From Verrucomicrobiia bacterium (GTDB lineage Bacteria; Verrucomicrobiota; Verrucomicrobiia; Opitutales; Opitutaceae), in assembly GCA_011525695.1 (NCBI GenBank), contig WYBX01000149.1, forward strand, positions 1-57,290: a stretch of 57,290 nt of DNA, given 5' to 3'. Shown one piece after another: positions 26,568 to 36,075 of this stretch. Under the pieces are notes generated by a model that made no database searches, was not told the origin of the DNA, and saw nothing but the letters and a program-made list of their open reading frames with translations. The position numbers were made by a program, and so were the translations under genes. Numbering within the stretch: position 1 is the first letter of the stretch; each line of letters starts with the position of its first letter.

Positions 26568-27773
26568 TCATGGGATCGGCTTCACCATCCAGTGATGTAG
26601 ATTCACCCGCGCCTGATCGTAGGAGATGCTCGACTGAATCAGGAGCCAGCGACGTTCTGCCGTCTGGAATTTTCCGATCACCTCGTTGGTGGAATACGAG
26701 TCCGGGCCATTGACGGCGTTCTTGTTCAAGAACACTCCCTCATCCCAGTGGATGCCATCCTTCGAGGTATAAAGAACCAGGTGCCCCCGCTCCGGCCCCT
26801 TGTGGCCGCTGCGCCCATGCAGCAGGTAGATGTCTCCAAGCTTTGCAGATAGTTGCGGGTTCCGGATCGACTTGGCCAGGAAGGTCGTTTCGACGGGCGA
26901 CCAAGTGTAGCCGTCGTCTTCGCTCACGGTGTATTGGATGTTTTGCTCGTCCGCGCCCCGATACGAGTACGCCACGAGGCGGCCTCTCTCGATTACGCCC
27001 ATCGTCCCGTACCAATTCGTTTCCTCGAACGGCAGCCCGCTGCGCAGCTGGAACGTTTCCCCGTTGTCGGTGGACACATAGAGTTTGTGACCGGTGCCGT
27101 CCTTCGCCGAGTTGTGAGAGCCGGAATCGTACAGCACATATACCGTACCCTCGTGAAGGAAGGCGGCGTGCTCCCGGCCGATCCGGGAGACGTCCGCCCG
27201 GGGGTCGACCGCCCGCGGAGCGGACCACGTCCGGCCGTGATCCCTGCTCAGCATATAGGCTGGAGTGGTGCGCCTCCAGTTGTGCGTCGTGTACCGTCCA
27301 AGAAACGCCACCACCGTCCCGTTCGCCGCGGTCACGGCCTCGCCGACCAGGACGGCATGGAATTCGTCGTCTTCGTACGCCTTCCTTGAATATTCGAGCA
27401 CCGTGGGCGGAGACCAGGTTCTCCCCTGGTCACGGGAAATCCGGTACTCGGTCCAGCCGCTGTTGCTGTGGCCGTTCATCAGCTCGCCCGAGGTGTTGGC
27501 GTAAAACGCAATGATGTCGCCATTGGCGCATTCCGTGAGGGCCTGGTTGCCGTGTCCGGATCGTCGTTCCCGCGCATGATCGACAAACAGAATGCCGTCG
27601 TTGGGAATGCCGTCGGGAATGATCCGCAAGGAACCGCCCGCCTCCGCCATGCCACCGGACAACAGCGCAAGGCCGAGACAGAGGCCGATTCCCGCCTTCC
27701 GGCCGAAATCGAGGAGGCGCAGCATGCGACCAGTGTCATCGCCGCTTCGAACTTCGGGCAACCGCCGCGTCAT
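26568..27773 (-). CDS. Exported sialidase-fold (BNR) protein, divergent
   Basis: About 401 residues. The Met at 27773 overlaps the sulfatase stop by ATGA, which indicates coupling; the frame opens upstream to 27803, inside the sulfatase. A hydrophobic segment (GIGLCLGLALLSGGMAEA) precedes the mature part. Asp boxes are clear: SRDQGRTWSPP, SRDHGRTWSAP, STDNGETFQL, SEDDGYTWSP. The start of the propeller reads GHGNQALTECANGDIIAFY, so it lacks FRIP and also lacks the QGIP of the other paralogs. It is a separate branch of the fold, with substrate unknown. Confidence 0.8.
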   Translation of the reverse strand: MTRRLPEVRSGDDTGRMLRLLDFGRKAGIGLCLGLALLSGGMAEAGGSLRIIPDGIPNDGILFVDHARERRSGHGNQALTECANGDIIAFYANTSGELMNGHSNSGWTEYRISRDQGRTWSPPTVLEYSRKAYEDDEFHAVLVGEAVTAANGTVVAFLGRYTTHNWRRTTPAYMLSRDHGRTWSAPRAVDPRADVSRIGREHAAFLHEGTVYVLYDSGSHNSAKDGTGHKLYVSTDNGETFQLRSGLPFEETNWYGTMGVIERGRLVAYSYRGADEQNIQYTVSEDDGYTWSPVETTFLAKSIRNPQLSAKLGDIYLLHGRSGHKGPERGHLVLYTSKDGIHWDEGVFLNKNAVNGPDSYSTNEVIGKFQTAERRWLLIQSSISYDQARVNLHHWMVKPIP

Positions 27774-29224
27774 TGGACTGTTCCCCGGTCGTCCTTCCAC
27801 CACCCGGGTCCGTCGTTGAGCACCTCGGTATCCATCGTGATCAGAGCCTGTTTCAACTCGGCAAACTTGGCCGGCTCGCGGTCCTTCAGGTCCAGGCCTT
27901 CAACCGGGTTGGTCGCGAGGTCATAGAGTTCGAATTCGGTGAGATTCTCGTTGGCGACAATCTTCCAGTCTCCGATCCGCAAGGCGACACGGCAGGACGC
28001 TGTGGCAATACTCGTCCGCCAGTAGAGGGGCCGGGAGCGCTGGATCGGCTGTCCGGCAAAGGCGGGCAGCATGCTTGCCCCGTCAATGACACGGTCGGCC
28101 GGCGGCGGAATGCCGGTGACCTCGCAGATTGTGCTGAAGATGTCGGTTCCCACCACCGGCACGTCGCTGACGCTGCCCGGCGCGATGTGTCCGGGCCAGC
28201 GAACGATGCCGGGAACGCGAATTCCCCCCTCGTAGTCGTCGCGCTTGCGTCCGCGCAATCCGCCGGTTGAGCCCCGGCTGCGATCGAGCCGGGGTCTGAG
28301 CGCATTGGGCCCGCCCGTGCCTTCAGGCCCATTATCGGAGGTGAAAAAGACGAGGGTGTTTTCGCGCAGGCCGGACTGATCGAGCGCCTGCATTACGCGG
28401 CCGAAGGCCTGATCAAGTTGGGACACGTTCCCATAGTACTGCATCATCCCGGCGTCTCCCGTGCCCGCGTACCCCTTCATCAGCTTCGGATCCGACTCGA
28501 TCGGAACATGCGCCTCGTGCGTCCACACGCAAAGGAAGAGAGGCTTCGTCGGATCCCGCTCGGCAATCAACTTGGCCGCCTCCTCCGCCACCAGGAAAGC
28601 GGAATAACCCGTCAGCTCGCCGACCGGCTCTCCATTGCGAACGAAATTGTTCGGGTTCTTGTGCGACGGCACGGCGTTGTTTTGCGTCGCCATCCAGTGG
28701 TCAAATCCGTGATCGTCGGGCTGGGGCTGTTCCGGGGAATTGAACGCGCCGTTCAAGTGCCACTTGCCCACGATTCCGGTTGCATAGCCATGCTCCTTGA
28801 GCAGCCGGGCAATCGTGATTTCGCTGGAGCGCAAATGCACGGGGAGGTTCCCGAATCTGGGGGAGAACACGGGAATCCACCGATAGACGCCATTGCGGTA
28901 TGGTGTACGCCCCGTGAGAATCGCAGAGCGCGAGGGGGAGCACACGCCGGAAGCCGAATAGGCCTGCGTGAACCGGACTCCCTCGGCGGCGAAACGGTCC
29001 AGGTTCGGCGTCCTGATGACCGGATGACCGTAGCAGGCCAGATCTCCCCAGCCCAGATCGTCCGCCACGAAGATGACAATATTCGGACGCTGGGCCTCGC
29101 GGCCTAAAGCGACGCTGGAGTTGGCAACCGGCATCAAACACAACCCGCAGACAATCAGATTCCGGCGAAAACAGCGCCATCTCTCGAAACAATTGCGCAC
29201 GGGGATAAACAACTCGAGGGGCAT
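27770..29224 (-). CDS. S1-family sulfatase, exported
   Basis: 484 residues with a signal segment (LIVCGLCLMPVANSSVALG). FVADDLGWGDLACYG carries the metal-binding Asp residues. CSPSR at 95-99 is the formylglycine signature (modified Cys 95). GIVGKWHLNG and FFTSDNGPEG complete the active-site motifs of an arylsulfatase-A-like enzyme. It is the first gene of a minus-strand operon: sulfatase, sialidase-like, sialidase-like, sulfatase, esterase. Motif A lies 51 bp before the start. Confidence 0.93.
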   Translation of the reverse strand: MPLELFIPVRNCFERWRCFRRNLIVCGLCLMPVANSSVALGREAQRPNIVIFVADDLGWGDLACYGHPVIRTPNLDRFAAEGVRFTQAYSASGVCSPSRSAILTGRTPYRNGVYRWIPVFSPRFGNLPVHLRSSEITIARLLKEHGYATGIVGKWHLNGAFNSPEQPQPDDHGFDHWMATQNNAVPSHKNPNNFVRNGEPVGELTGYSAFLVAEEAAKLIAERDPTKPLFLCVWTHEAHVPIESDPKLMKGYAGTGDAGMMQYYGNVSQLDQAFGRVMQALDQSGLRENTLVFFTSDNGPEGTGGPNALRPRLDRSRGSTGGLRGRKRDDYEGGIRVPGIVRWPGHIAPGSVSDVPVVGTDIFSTICEVTGIPPPADRVIDGASMLPAFAGQPIQRSRPLYWRTSIATASCRVALRIGDWKIVANENLTEFELYDLATNPVEGLDLKDREPAKFAELKQALITMDTEVLNDGPGWWKDDRGTVQ

Positions 29225-29271
29225 CGTAGGCCACAGGCTAGGACGTCATCCCGGAAACCCCAAGCATGTCG

Positions 29272-29288
29272 TTCCGAATATCGTTACG
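29272..29288 (-). promoter_or_regulatory. Motif A operator-like site (d1)
   Basis: In the gene direction it reads CGTAACGATATTCGGAA, ahead of the sulfatase at 29224. With the next site it forms a perfect 17-bp inverted repeat with a 14-bp spacer between divergent genes. Confidence 0.72.
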
Positions 29289-29302
29289 GACACACCGCGG
29301 CA

Positions 29303-29319
29303 CGTAACGATATTCGGAA
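29303..29319 (+). promoter_or_regulatory. Motif A operator-like site (d2)
   Basis: It reads CGTAACGATATTCGGAA on the plus strand, ahead of the GH109-like gene. It is the second arm of the perfect inverted repeat 29272-29319. Confidence 0.72.
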
Positions 29320-29436
29320 AGGCGCCCTTCAGTCCGGCGAAATTACAGGCACCTTCGATTCTGAAAGTCCCCTCTCCCCAACGCAATTGTCCCTCGCTAT
29401 CCGTCGCAGCATGAGCCCATTTGCCCAGCGATCCGA

Positions 29437-30936
29437 ATGCTTCGGACCAGCGGAGAGGGGCGGGCCGCCGGACTGGAACCTAATCCTCCAACTGTGAACA
29501 CAAATCGCCAAACACAAGCCTCCCTGAAACCCACTCGCAGAGATTTCATCAAACTGACCGGTGCCGCCGGAGTCGGTCTCGCCGGCGCCAGCATCCTCCT
29601 TGGCGCCGATCCCGCCGCCAGCCGGGGTGCCTTGAAGCAAACCCGCCGCCAGCGGTTCAACATGTCCGGCTACGCCGCGCCGAAACTCGAAACGGTCCGG
29701 ATCGGGTTCATCGGCATCGGCGGCCGCGGGCTGGGATCCCTCAAGAAGATTGTCCGGATTGAGGGAGTGGAGATCACAGCTCTATCCGATCTCGACCCGG
29801 AAAGGATTCGACTTGCGCTCGCAGAGCTGCCGGCCGGCTTGCGCCGTCCCGCGACCTATTCATCCGGCCGGGAGGACGAGTGGAAGGCGGTCTGCGAAAG
29901 GGACGACGTCGATCTGGTGTTCACGTGCACCCCCTGGGACCTGCATACGCCAATCTGCGTTTGTGCGATGGAAAACGGCAAGCATGCCGCGACCGAAGTT
30001 CCCGCGGCCAAGACCATCGAGGAATGCTGGCAGCTCGTCGAGACATCCGAGCGGACCCGCCGGCACTGCATGATGCTGGAAAACGTCTGCTATTCCTTCT
30101 TCGAGCTGATGACGTTGAAAATGGCCCGCGAGGGATTCTTCGGGGACATCATCCACGGGGAAGGCGCCTACATCCACCAGCTCATCAGGCAGAATTTCAG
30201 CAAGACGCAGTACTCCAACATGTGGCGGTTGAAGGAAAATGCCACCCGCAACGGCAATCTATATCCGATGCATGGCCTCGGCCCCATCAGCCAGGCCATG
30301 AACATCAACTATGGAGACAAGATGGATTTCCTCGTTTCCGTTGCCAGCAATGACTTCATGATGGGGGCGATGGCACGGGAACTGGCCGCGAAGGATGCAT
30401 TCTATCAGCCCTTCGTCGGGAGGAAGTACCGCGGCAACATGAACACCAGCGTGATCCGGACCGCCCGGGGCCGGACGATCATGCTCCAGCACGATGTGAC
30501 TTCCCCGCGTCCCTACTCCCGGATTCACCTGCTGAGCGGAACAAAGGCCATTGCCCGGAAGTATCCGCTGCCCGCCAAAATCGCCCTCGGCCACGGCAAG
30601 TGGCTGTCGGACGATGCGCTGAAGGCGCTGGAGGAGAAATATACACCGGAAATCACGAAACGGATGGGCGAAACGGCCATGGGCATCGGTGGCCACGGCG
30701 GAATGGATCTCCTGATCAAATGGCGGTTGATAGACTGCCTGCGCAACGGATTGCCGCTGGACATGGACGTCTATGACGCGGCCCTCTGGAGCGCCGTGGC
30801 ACCGCTGACGGAATGGTCCGTGGCGAACCGATCCGCATCAGTGGACGTCCCCGATTTCACCTCGGGGTCGTGGCAAACCAACATGCCGCTGATGGATATC
30901 GATCTGAAAAGGGGCGGGAATACAAAGGTGATTTGA
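29437..30936 (+). CDS. GH109-type NAD-dependent glycosidase (Gfo/Idh/MocA fold)
   Basis: 499 residues; a GTG at 29494 is an alternative start. A twin-arginine signal (TRRDFIKLTGAAGVGLAG) suggests export with bound cofactor. The Rossmann motif is RIGFIGIGGRGLG. The protein then follows the GH109 pattern closely: HAATEVPAAKTIEECW, HCMMLENVCYSFFELM, RNGNLYPMHGLGP and GGHGGMD. GH109 members are alpha-N-acetylgalactosaminidases that use NAD(H) in an oxidation/elimination mechanism, although other substrates are likely within the family. First gene of a plus-strand unit with GH95, behind a motif A site. Confidence 0.88.
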   Translation: MLRTSGEGRAAGLEPNPPTVNTNRQTQASLKPTRRDFIKLTGAAGVGLAGASILLGADPAASRGALKQTRRQRFNMSGYAAPKLETVRIGFIGIGGRGLGSLKKIVRIEGVEITALSDLDPERIRLALAELPAGLRRPATYSSGREDEWKAVCERDDVDLVFTCTPWDLHTPICVCAMENGKHAATEVPAAKTIEECWQLVETSERTRRHCMMLENVCYSFFELMTLKMAREGFFGDIIHGEGAYIHQLIRQNFSKTQYSNMWRLKENATRNGNLYPMHGLGPISQAMNINYGDKMDFLVSVASNDFMMGAMARELAAKDAFYQPFVGRKYRGNMNTSVIRTARGRTIMLQHDVTSPRPYSRIHLLSGTKAIARKYPLPAKIALGHGKWLSDDALKALEEKYTPEITKRMGETAMGIGGHGGMDLLIKWRLIDCLRNGLPLDMDVYDAALWSAVAPLTEWSVANRSASVDVPDFTSGSWQTNMPLMDIDLKRGGNTKVI

Positions 30937-31114
30937 ACGCGGCCGCACCCAGCAGTTCAACTCCATCCGCGCAGCCACCCCCGCCTCCCGTCAACCCGGC
31001 CGCGACATCGCGGCGACCAGCGCAATGAATGGCCCGACCATTCCGGCCACACCGTCAATCTACTCTATGAAATCCCGCCAGCCGTTCCTCATCCCTTCAC
31101 CGAGCTCGCGTCGG

Positions 31115-33481
31115 ATGATTCGCATCCTCGCCTGTTTTGCCGTCGTGCCACTGTGTGCCCAGGCGGCAGACACCATGCTCTACTACACCGCTCCGGCCAC
31201 CAGTTGGAACGAGGGCCTCCCGGTGGGCAACGGGCGGCTGGGCGCCATGGTCTTCGGAGGAATCGACGAAGAGCGGGTTCAGTTGAACGAAGTCAGCCTG
31301 TGGTCGGGTCCGCCACTGCCCGAAGACGCCCCCGGGGCCAGGGATGCCATCGCCGAGGCCAGGCGGCTGATTTTCGCCGGTCAGTACGGTGCGGCACAAT
31401 CGTTGATCGCCGCAAAGGCACTAGGCGAGCGGAACAATCCCCGCAGCCACCAGACCCTCGGTGACCTGAGGATCGGCTTTCATGGTCAAAGCCTCCTGAC
31501 GATGGGCCGGGAAATGGAAGTCGATCGCCAGCCCGACGGAACCATGCCGTATCGTCGCGAACTCGACCTCGACACCGCTGTCGCCACTACGACGTATCGG
31601 CGAAACAGAATCGACTTTCGGCGCGAGGTGTTCGTCAGCCCTGTCGCCGATGTCATTGTGGTGCACCTGACGGCCAGCCGGCCCGGTCAGCTCTCATTCC
31701 ATGTCACACTGGATCGGCCGATGGACTTCGAAACTGCGGCGGTCGGCCCCGCCACCCTGGCCATGCGCGGTCAGGCCCAGCACGACGGCGAGCATCTGGG
31801 AGTGCGTTACGAAACGCGGGTTCTGGCTCGGAGCCAGGGTGGGACCGTCCGAACCCGCGCGGGACGAATCCATGTGGAAAACGCCGACTCGGCGACCCTG
31901 CTGCTTGCGGCCGCCACGGACTACAATCTGGCGGATCCGTTCCGACCGCTCACCCGTGACCTCGGTCGCGCCTGCGCAGAGGCGCTGGAACGGGCCGCGC
32001 GGCAATCGGTCGACGAATTGCGCACTGCGTCCATCGAGGAGCACCGCCGGCTCTTTCGCCGCATGAAACTGGATTTGGGAGACACCGCGGCCGCACGGCT
32101 GCCGACGGACGAGAGGCTGGCGGCGCTCCGCCAAGGATCCCAGGATCCGGGGTTGGAGGCGCTCTTGTTTCAATATGGCCGCTACCTGCTCCTCTGCAGC
32201 TCCCGCCCGGGCAACCTGCCCGCCAACCTTCAGGGCATCTGGAATAACCATCTCCTGGCTCCGTGGAGCGCGGACTACCATTTGAATATCAATGCGCAGA
32301 TGAACTATTGGCCGGTCGAGGTGGCCAACCTGTCCGAGTGTCACGATCCGTTCTTCAGATTGATCGAAGGGCTGGTGCCCGCCGCCCGAAAGACCGCCGC
32401 GAATCTCGGCGCCGGCGGCATGGCCGCCGGACTCGCAACCGATGTATGGCTGTTCACCGCACCGTACGGCCAACCCGGCTGGGGCATGTGGGTGATGGGC
32501 TTCGCCTGGAGCACGCAGCATTTCATGGAACACTACCGCTTCTCCGGGGATCGCGGCTTCCTGCGGGATCGGGCGTTTCCCCTGTTGCGCGGCGCCTCCG
32601 AGTTCTTTCTCGACTGGCTCGTTCCGCATCCGAAGACCGGCTTGCTGGTCTCCGGACCGAGCACGTCGCCGGAAAACAGCTTCATCGCGCCCGACGGCAC
32701 AACGGCCGCATTGTCGATGGGCTGCGCGATGGACCAACAGATCATCTGGGAAACGTTCACCAACACCCTGGAGGCCGCCCGTGAATTGGAAATTCGCGAC
32801 GCGTTCACCAGCCGGGTGGAGGTCGCGCTCAGACGCCTCGCGCCGACGCGTATCGGAAACGATGGCCGGATCGAGGAGTGGGGAGACAATCTGAAGGAGA
32901 AAGCGCCCGGACACCGGCACGTTTCGCACCTCTTCGCGTTGTTTCCCGGCCGGCAGATCAACTGGCGCGACACGCCGGAATTGTTCCAGGCTGCGCGCAA
33001 GTCACTCGAATTCCGCCTCGCCAACGGCGGCGGCCACACCGGCTGGAGCCGCGCGTGGATCATCGCCTTCTGGGCGCGACTGCTCGACGGGGACAAGGCG
33101 CACGAAAATGTCCGCGCCCTTCTCGCCCACTCGACCCTGGCCAACCTCTTCGACAATCATCCTCCCTTCCAGATCGACGGCAATTTCGGCTACACCGCCG
33201 GGGTCACCGAGATGCTGCTGCAAAGCCACCTCGGCGAACTGCATCTCCTGCCCGCCCTGCCCGCCGCATGGTCCAACGGCAGTGTCACCGGACTCCGCAC
33301 TCGCGGTGGCGTCACGGTCGACCTCGCGTGGCAAGACGGGCGGCTGGCAAGTGCCGTATTGCGCGCCGACCGTGAAATCGTGGCTTCCCTACGATACGAC
33401 GGTCGCGTGATTCGACGCAACCTGCCGGCCGGCGATCCCGTGACAATTGAAGCGGCGTCGTTCGCCACCGGCAAACCTTGA
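31115..33481 (+). CDS. GH95 alpha-L-fucosidase (copy 1)
   Basis: About 788 residues from the Met at 31115, which opens a short signal peptide (MIRILACFAVVPLCAQA). Starts at 31067 and 31025 are in frame. The N-terminal beta-sandwich begins APATSWNEGLPVGNGRLGA and VQLNEVSLWSG. The (alpha/alpha)6 barrel has YHLNINAQMNYWP near residue 388 (the two Asn that activate water in GH95), RIEEWGD near 584 (the catalytic acid Glu) and FQIDGNFGYTAG near 687 (the Asp of known enzymes). GH95 enzymes are inverting alpha-L-fucosidases or alpha-L-galactosidases; the His in HLNIN favours fucosidase. It is a close paralog of 49230-51635. Confidence 0.92.
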   Translation: MIRILACFAVVPLCAQAADTMLYYTAPATSWNEGLPVGNGRLGAMVFGGIDEERVQLNEVSLWSGPPLPEDAPGARDAIAEARRLIFAGQYGAAQSLIAAKALGERNNPRSHQTLGDLRIGFHGQSLLTMGREMEVDRQPDGTMPYRRELDLDTAVATTTYRRNRIDFRREVFVSPVADVIVVHLTASRPGQLSFHVTLDRPMDFETAAVGPATLAMRGQAQHDGEHLGVRYETRVLARSQGGTVRTRAGRIHVENADSATLLLAAATDYNLADPFRPLTRDLGRACAEALERAARQSVDELRTASIEEHRRLFRRMKLDLGDTAAARLPTDERLAALRQGSQDPGLEALLFQYGRYLLLCSSRPGNLPANLQGIWNNHLLAPWSADYHLNINAQMNYWPVEVANLSECHDPFFRLIEGLVPAARKTAANLGAGGMAAGLATDVWLFTAPYGQPGWGMWVMGFAWSTQHFMEHYRFSGDRGFLRDRAFPLLRGASEFFLDWLVPHPKTGLLVSGPSTSPENSFIAPDGTTAALSMGCAMDQQIIWETFTNTLEAARELEIRDAFTSRVEVALRRLAPTRIGNDGRIEEWGDNLKEKAPGHRHVSHLFALFPGRQINWRDTPELFQAARKSLEFRLANGGGHTGWSRAWIIAFWARLLDGDKAHENVRALLAHSTLANLFDNHPPFQIDGNFGYTAGVTEMLLQSHLGELHLLPALPAAWSNGSVTGLRTRGGVTVDLAWQDGRLASAVLRADREIVASLRYDGRVIRRNLPAGDPVTIEAASFATGKP

Positions 33482-33546
33482 TTCACGCTCGGGCCCGCCC
33501 CTGGTTTCACCCTTCGGGCACGGTGACTGCTTCCCGTCCCCGCCCG

Positions 33547-34329
33547 TCACGCGGAGCTGTTGCGCAATGCCGGAAGACCGGATGCCTTCCGCGCACGTGA
33601 GAGGATGTTCTGAAACTGGCTGCGGAGAATTCCCACGTCCGAATCAATTGCGAAATGCGTGAAGCCCAGCGCGTGCAATCGCGGCAGGTCGTCGAGATTG
33701 CGAAGCAGGATCCCCGACGGCTTGCCGACTGCCCTGGCTGCCTTTGCAATTCGCAGAAGGCACTCCTCATAGGTCGGAGTCTGGCCGTTGCCCTGCGCAG
33801 ATAAGTCGTGATTCAAGTCCGCAGGACCGACAAAGAGGACGTCGACCCCTTCGACAGCAGCTATGGCTTCAACCTGCTCGACTCCGATCAAGGATTCAAT
33901 CTGAGCCAGAAAAAACGGCTGCGTGACTTCGCTCATGGGCCGCATCCCATAGTTGTAGGCTCGGGCAGAGCGTGACACGCCCCGCATTCCGCGCGGCGGG
34001 TAACGCATCGCCTGCACGCATTGCCGCGCCCCCTCCGCGGATTCGACATGCGGCACCATGATGCCCGAACTTCCCCAATCAAGCACCCGCAGGATAAGTT
34101 CCGGATGCGGCGTGCCGACGCGCACGATCGTTTTCGCGCCATGACCGCCAATTGCCTGCAGATTGCACATCAGCGTCGCCTCGGATGTCGCACCATGCTC
34201 AAGGTCAATCAGCAGCCAGTCGAAGCCGGATATCGCGGCGATTTCCGCGATGATTGGCGAACCGATGGACAGCCACGTACCGAGGAACGGCTGTGGACTG
34301 CGCATGGAGTCGGGAATGGCTGGACGCAT
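33547..34329 (-). CDS. HpcH/HpaI-family aldolase (2-keto-3-deoxy-sugar acid aldolase)
   Basis: 260 residues with no signal peptide, so cytoplasmic. The class II HpcH/HpaI motifs are visible: WLLIDLEHG (40-46) with the catalytic His, the Arg in TIVRVG, the metal-binding Glu in LAQIES and Asp in FVGPADL. Members cleave 2-keto-3-deoxy-L-rhamnonate, -L-fuconate or -glucarate to pyruvate plus an aldehyde such as L-lactaldehyde. Given the fucosidases around it, cleavage of 2-keto-3-deoxy-L-fuconate is plausible but inferred. It is divergent from the LacI regulator, with motif A between them. Confidence 0.85.
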   Translation of the reverse strand: MRPAIPDSMRSPQPFLGTWLSIGSPIIAEIAAISGFDWLLIDLEHGATSEATLMCNLQAIGGHGAKTIVRVGTPHPELILRVLDWGSSGIMVPHVESAEGARQCVQAMRYPPRGMRGVSRSARAYNYGMRPMSEVTQPFFLAQIESLIGVEQVEAIAAVEGVDVLFVGPADLNHDLSAQGNGQTPTYEECLLRIAKAARAVGKPSGILLRNLDDLPRLHALGFTHFAIDSDVGILRSQFQNILSRARKASGLPALRNSSA

Positions 34330-34468
34330 GATTTGAGGAAAGTTCGTTGTTCGCGGAGTTCGGCGCCACGTGATGCCTTGCAGGCAACGGAACGGCCCCG
34401 ATGGAGTAACGTCAGGAAATTACCTCCCCTTCGTATCCAAGCCCGCGCTCCGGCAAAGTCATTCTATC

Positions 34469-34482
34469 CGTAAATCGTTACG
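34469..34482 (-). promoter_or_regulatory. Motif A operator-like site (e)
   Basis: In the gene direction it reads CGTAACGATTTACG, a clean palindrome CGTAA-n4-TTACG. It lies between the aldolase (minus, 140 bp away) and the LacI-type regulator (plus, about 140 bp away), consistent with autoregulation. Confidence 0.68.
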
Positions 34483-34622
34483 CCGCGCCGGCACCTCTCG
34501 CGCCTTGATGGGCACCTGACCGCACCCGCCTGCACCTCTCCGACACGCCGAAATCCCGCTACATCTGCTTCAGAATGCATTTGCACCGACCCGCCGGCTC
34601 TCGATCATTGAGTCCAGTCGCG

Positions 34623-35663
34623 ATGGAAACGTTGATCAACATGCGGGACATCGCCCGGCACACGAAGGTGTCGATCGCAACCGTTTCCAAGTGCCTGTCG
34701 GGCAAGCGCGACGTCTCGCCATCAACACGCGAGCGCATCCTGGCAGCATGCAAGAAGCTCGACTACAGGCCCAATCCGCTGGTGTCCGCATTGATGCGCA
34801 GCCGGCGCCAGCATACGGCGCCGTTGAAAGGTGTCACCCTCGCCTTCGTGTCCGCCTTTCCCACCCCCGATGGATGGAGCAGGCATCCATCCCCCATATT
34901 TCGGCAAATGTTCCAGGGCGCCATGGCTCGCGCCACCGAACGCAATTATCAACTCGAACATTTTTGGCTCTTCCAGGATGGCATGAGCAATCTTCGCTTC
35001 AGCCGGATGCTGCTGGCGCGAGGAATCCGCGGTCTCCTGCTCGCACCGGTGCCGGACGACCGCACCCCCATCGATCTTACCTGGCTGGAGTTTTCCGTCG
35101 TGGTGCTCGGCATCACCCCCGTCACGAGCCAGTTCAACCGCGTGGCCACCGATTATTATCAGTCGATGCTCCTTGCGATTCAGGAATGTGCGAATCTGGG
35201 CTACCGGCGGCCGGGCCTCGCCGTGCGCACGGTCACACTTCACCGGCTCGAGTACCGCTGGGAGGCCGCCTTCCGCGTCGCCGCTGCCCGGCACGGCCTG
35301 CGCCCGGCAAAACCACTGTTCGCGCCTGAATGGACCGCCGACAATGTCGCCCGCTGGCTCGACACCGAAAAGCCCGACGTCCTGATTGGTCCCGTCCATG
35401 GCCGGCTGCTCGAACTGGTCCGCGCGACGGGCCGGAGGATCCCGCGGGATCTCGGGATTGTGGCATTGATGGTTCCGAAGCCGGGTGACTGGCTCAGCGG
35501 CATCCTGCAGGACGGTGAATGGATGGGCAGGGTGGCCATGGATCAGTTGATCAGCCAGCTGGAGCGCAACGAGACCGGAATCCCCAGGCATCCCGTCACC
35601 CACACCACCCGTGGCCACTGGAATCGCGGCCGGACCCTGCGCGTTGTGAAAAAGAACCCATGA
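34623..35663 (+). CDS. LacI-family transcriptional regulator
   Basis: About 346 residues from the Met at 34623 (METLINMRDIARHTKVS). The in-frame ATG at 34575 would add an atypical N-terminus. Residues 7-60 are the LacI helix-turn-helix and hinge (MRDIARHTKVSIATVSKCL, STRERILAACKKLDYRPNP). The rest is a periplasmic-binding-protein-like ligand domain (LLLAPVPDD, NRVATDYYQSM, GIVALM). It probably senses a sugar from the degraded glycan and binds motif A, which is found beside its own gene and seven more times. This is inferred from position and palindrome form. Its stop overlaps the next start by ATGA. Confidence 0.9.
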   Translation: METLINMRDIARHTKVSIATVSKCLSGKRDVSPSTRERILAACKKLDYRPNPLVSALMRSRRQHTAPLKGVTLAFVSAFPTPDGWSRHPSPIFRQMFQGAMARATERNYQLEHFWLFQDGMSNLRFSRMLLARGIRGLLLAPVPDDRTPIDLTWLEFSVVVLGITPVTSQFNRVATDYYQSMLLAIQECANLGYRRPGLAVRTVTLHRLEYRWEAAFRVAAARHGLRPAKPLFAPEWTADNVARWLDTEKPDVLIGPVHGRLLELVRATGRRIPRDLGIVALMVPKPGDWLSGILQDGEWMGRVAMDQLISQLERNETGIPRHPVTHTTRGHWNRGRTLRVVKKNP

Positions 35664-36019
35664 ACAATCCCGTTCCCAAACCGCAGCGCTTCCACTCCGT
35701 GACCGGCCTCCGGCCGGAAAAGGCCGATTACTATATCGGGCTTCATGCCGCCCCCTGGCCGGGCGTAATACGGGCAATCGAGCGTGCCAAAATCCGCAAC
35801 TACTCGATCGCGGTGAAGGAGATCGAGGGGAGGCTCTGCCTGTTTTCCTATTTCGAATATGTGGGGGAGGATTTCGAAGGAGACATGAAACAAATGGCAG
35901 ACGATCCTGAGACGCAGCGCTGGTGGCGGGAAACCGATCCCTGCCAGATTCCCCTTCCGGACGCCGCGGCTAGGGGCACCATCTGGGCCGACGCGAGCGA
36001 AGTCTTCCACACCCCGTAG
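35660..36019 (+). CDS. L-rhamnose/L-fucose mutarotase-like protein (RhaM family)
   Basis: 119 residues, no signal peptide. Typical RhaM/COG3254 features: RFHSVTGLRPEKADYYIGLH, PGVIRAIERAKIRNYSI, FSYFEYVGEDFEGDM, WWRETDPCQIP, WADASEVFH. The family interconverts anomers of L-rhamnose or related 6-deoxy sugars such as L-fucose. Starting at 35660, it overlaps the regulator stop by 4 bp, so the two are co-expressed. Next to fucosidases and a 2-keto-3-deoxy-acid aldolase, an L-fucose role is likely but not shown. Confidence 0.87.
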   Translation: MNNPVPKPQRFHSVTGLRPEKADYYIGLHAAPWPGVIRAIERAKIRNYSIAVKEIEGRLCLFSYFEYVGEDFEGDMKQMADDPETQRWWRETDPCQIPLPDAAARGTIWADASEVFHTP

Positions 36020-36075
36020 GCGGGCCATGGGCAGCTCCGATCTCAAACACAACCTTCCACGACCATTGTCACCCC

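Noticed and set aside
31694..32929. Long open frame opposite GH95 copy 1
   Set aside because: Antisense to well-conserved GH95 catalytic sequence; no start signal or domain.
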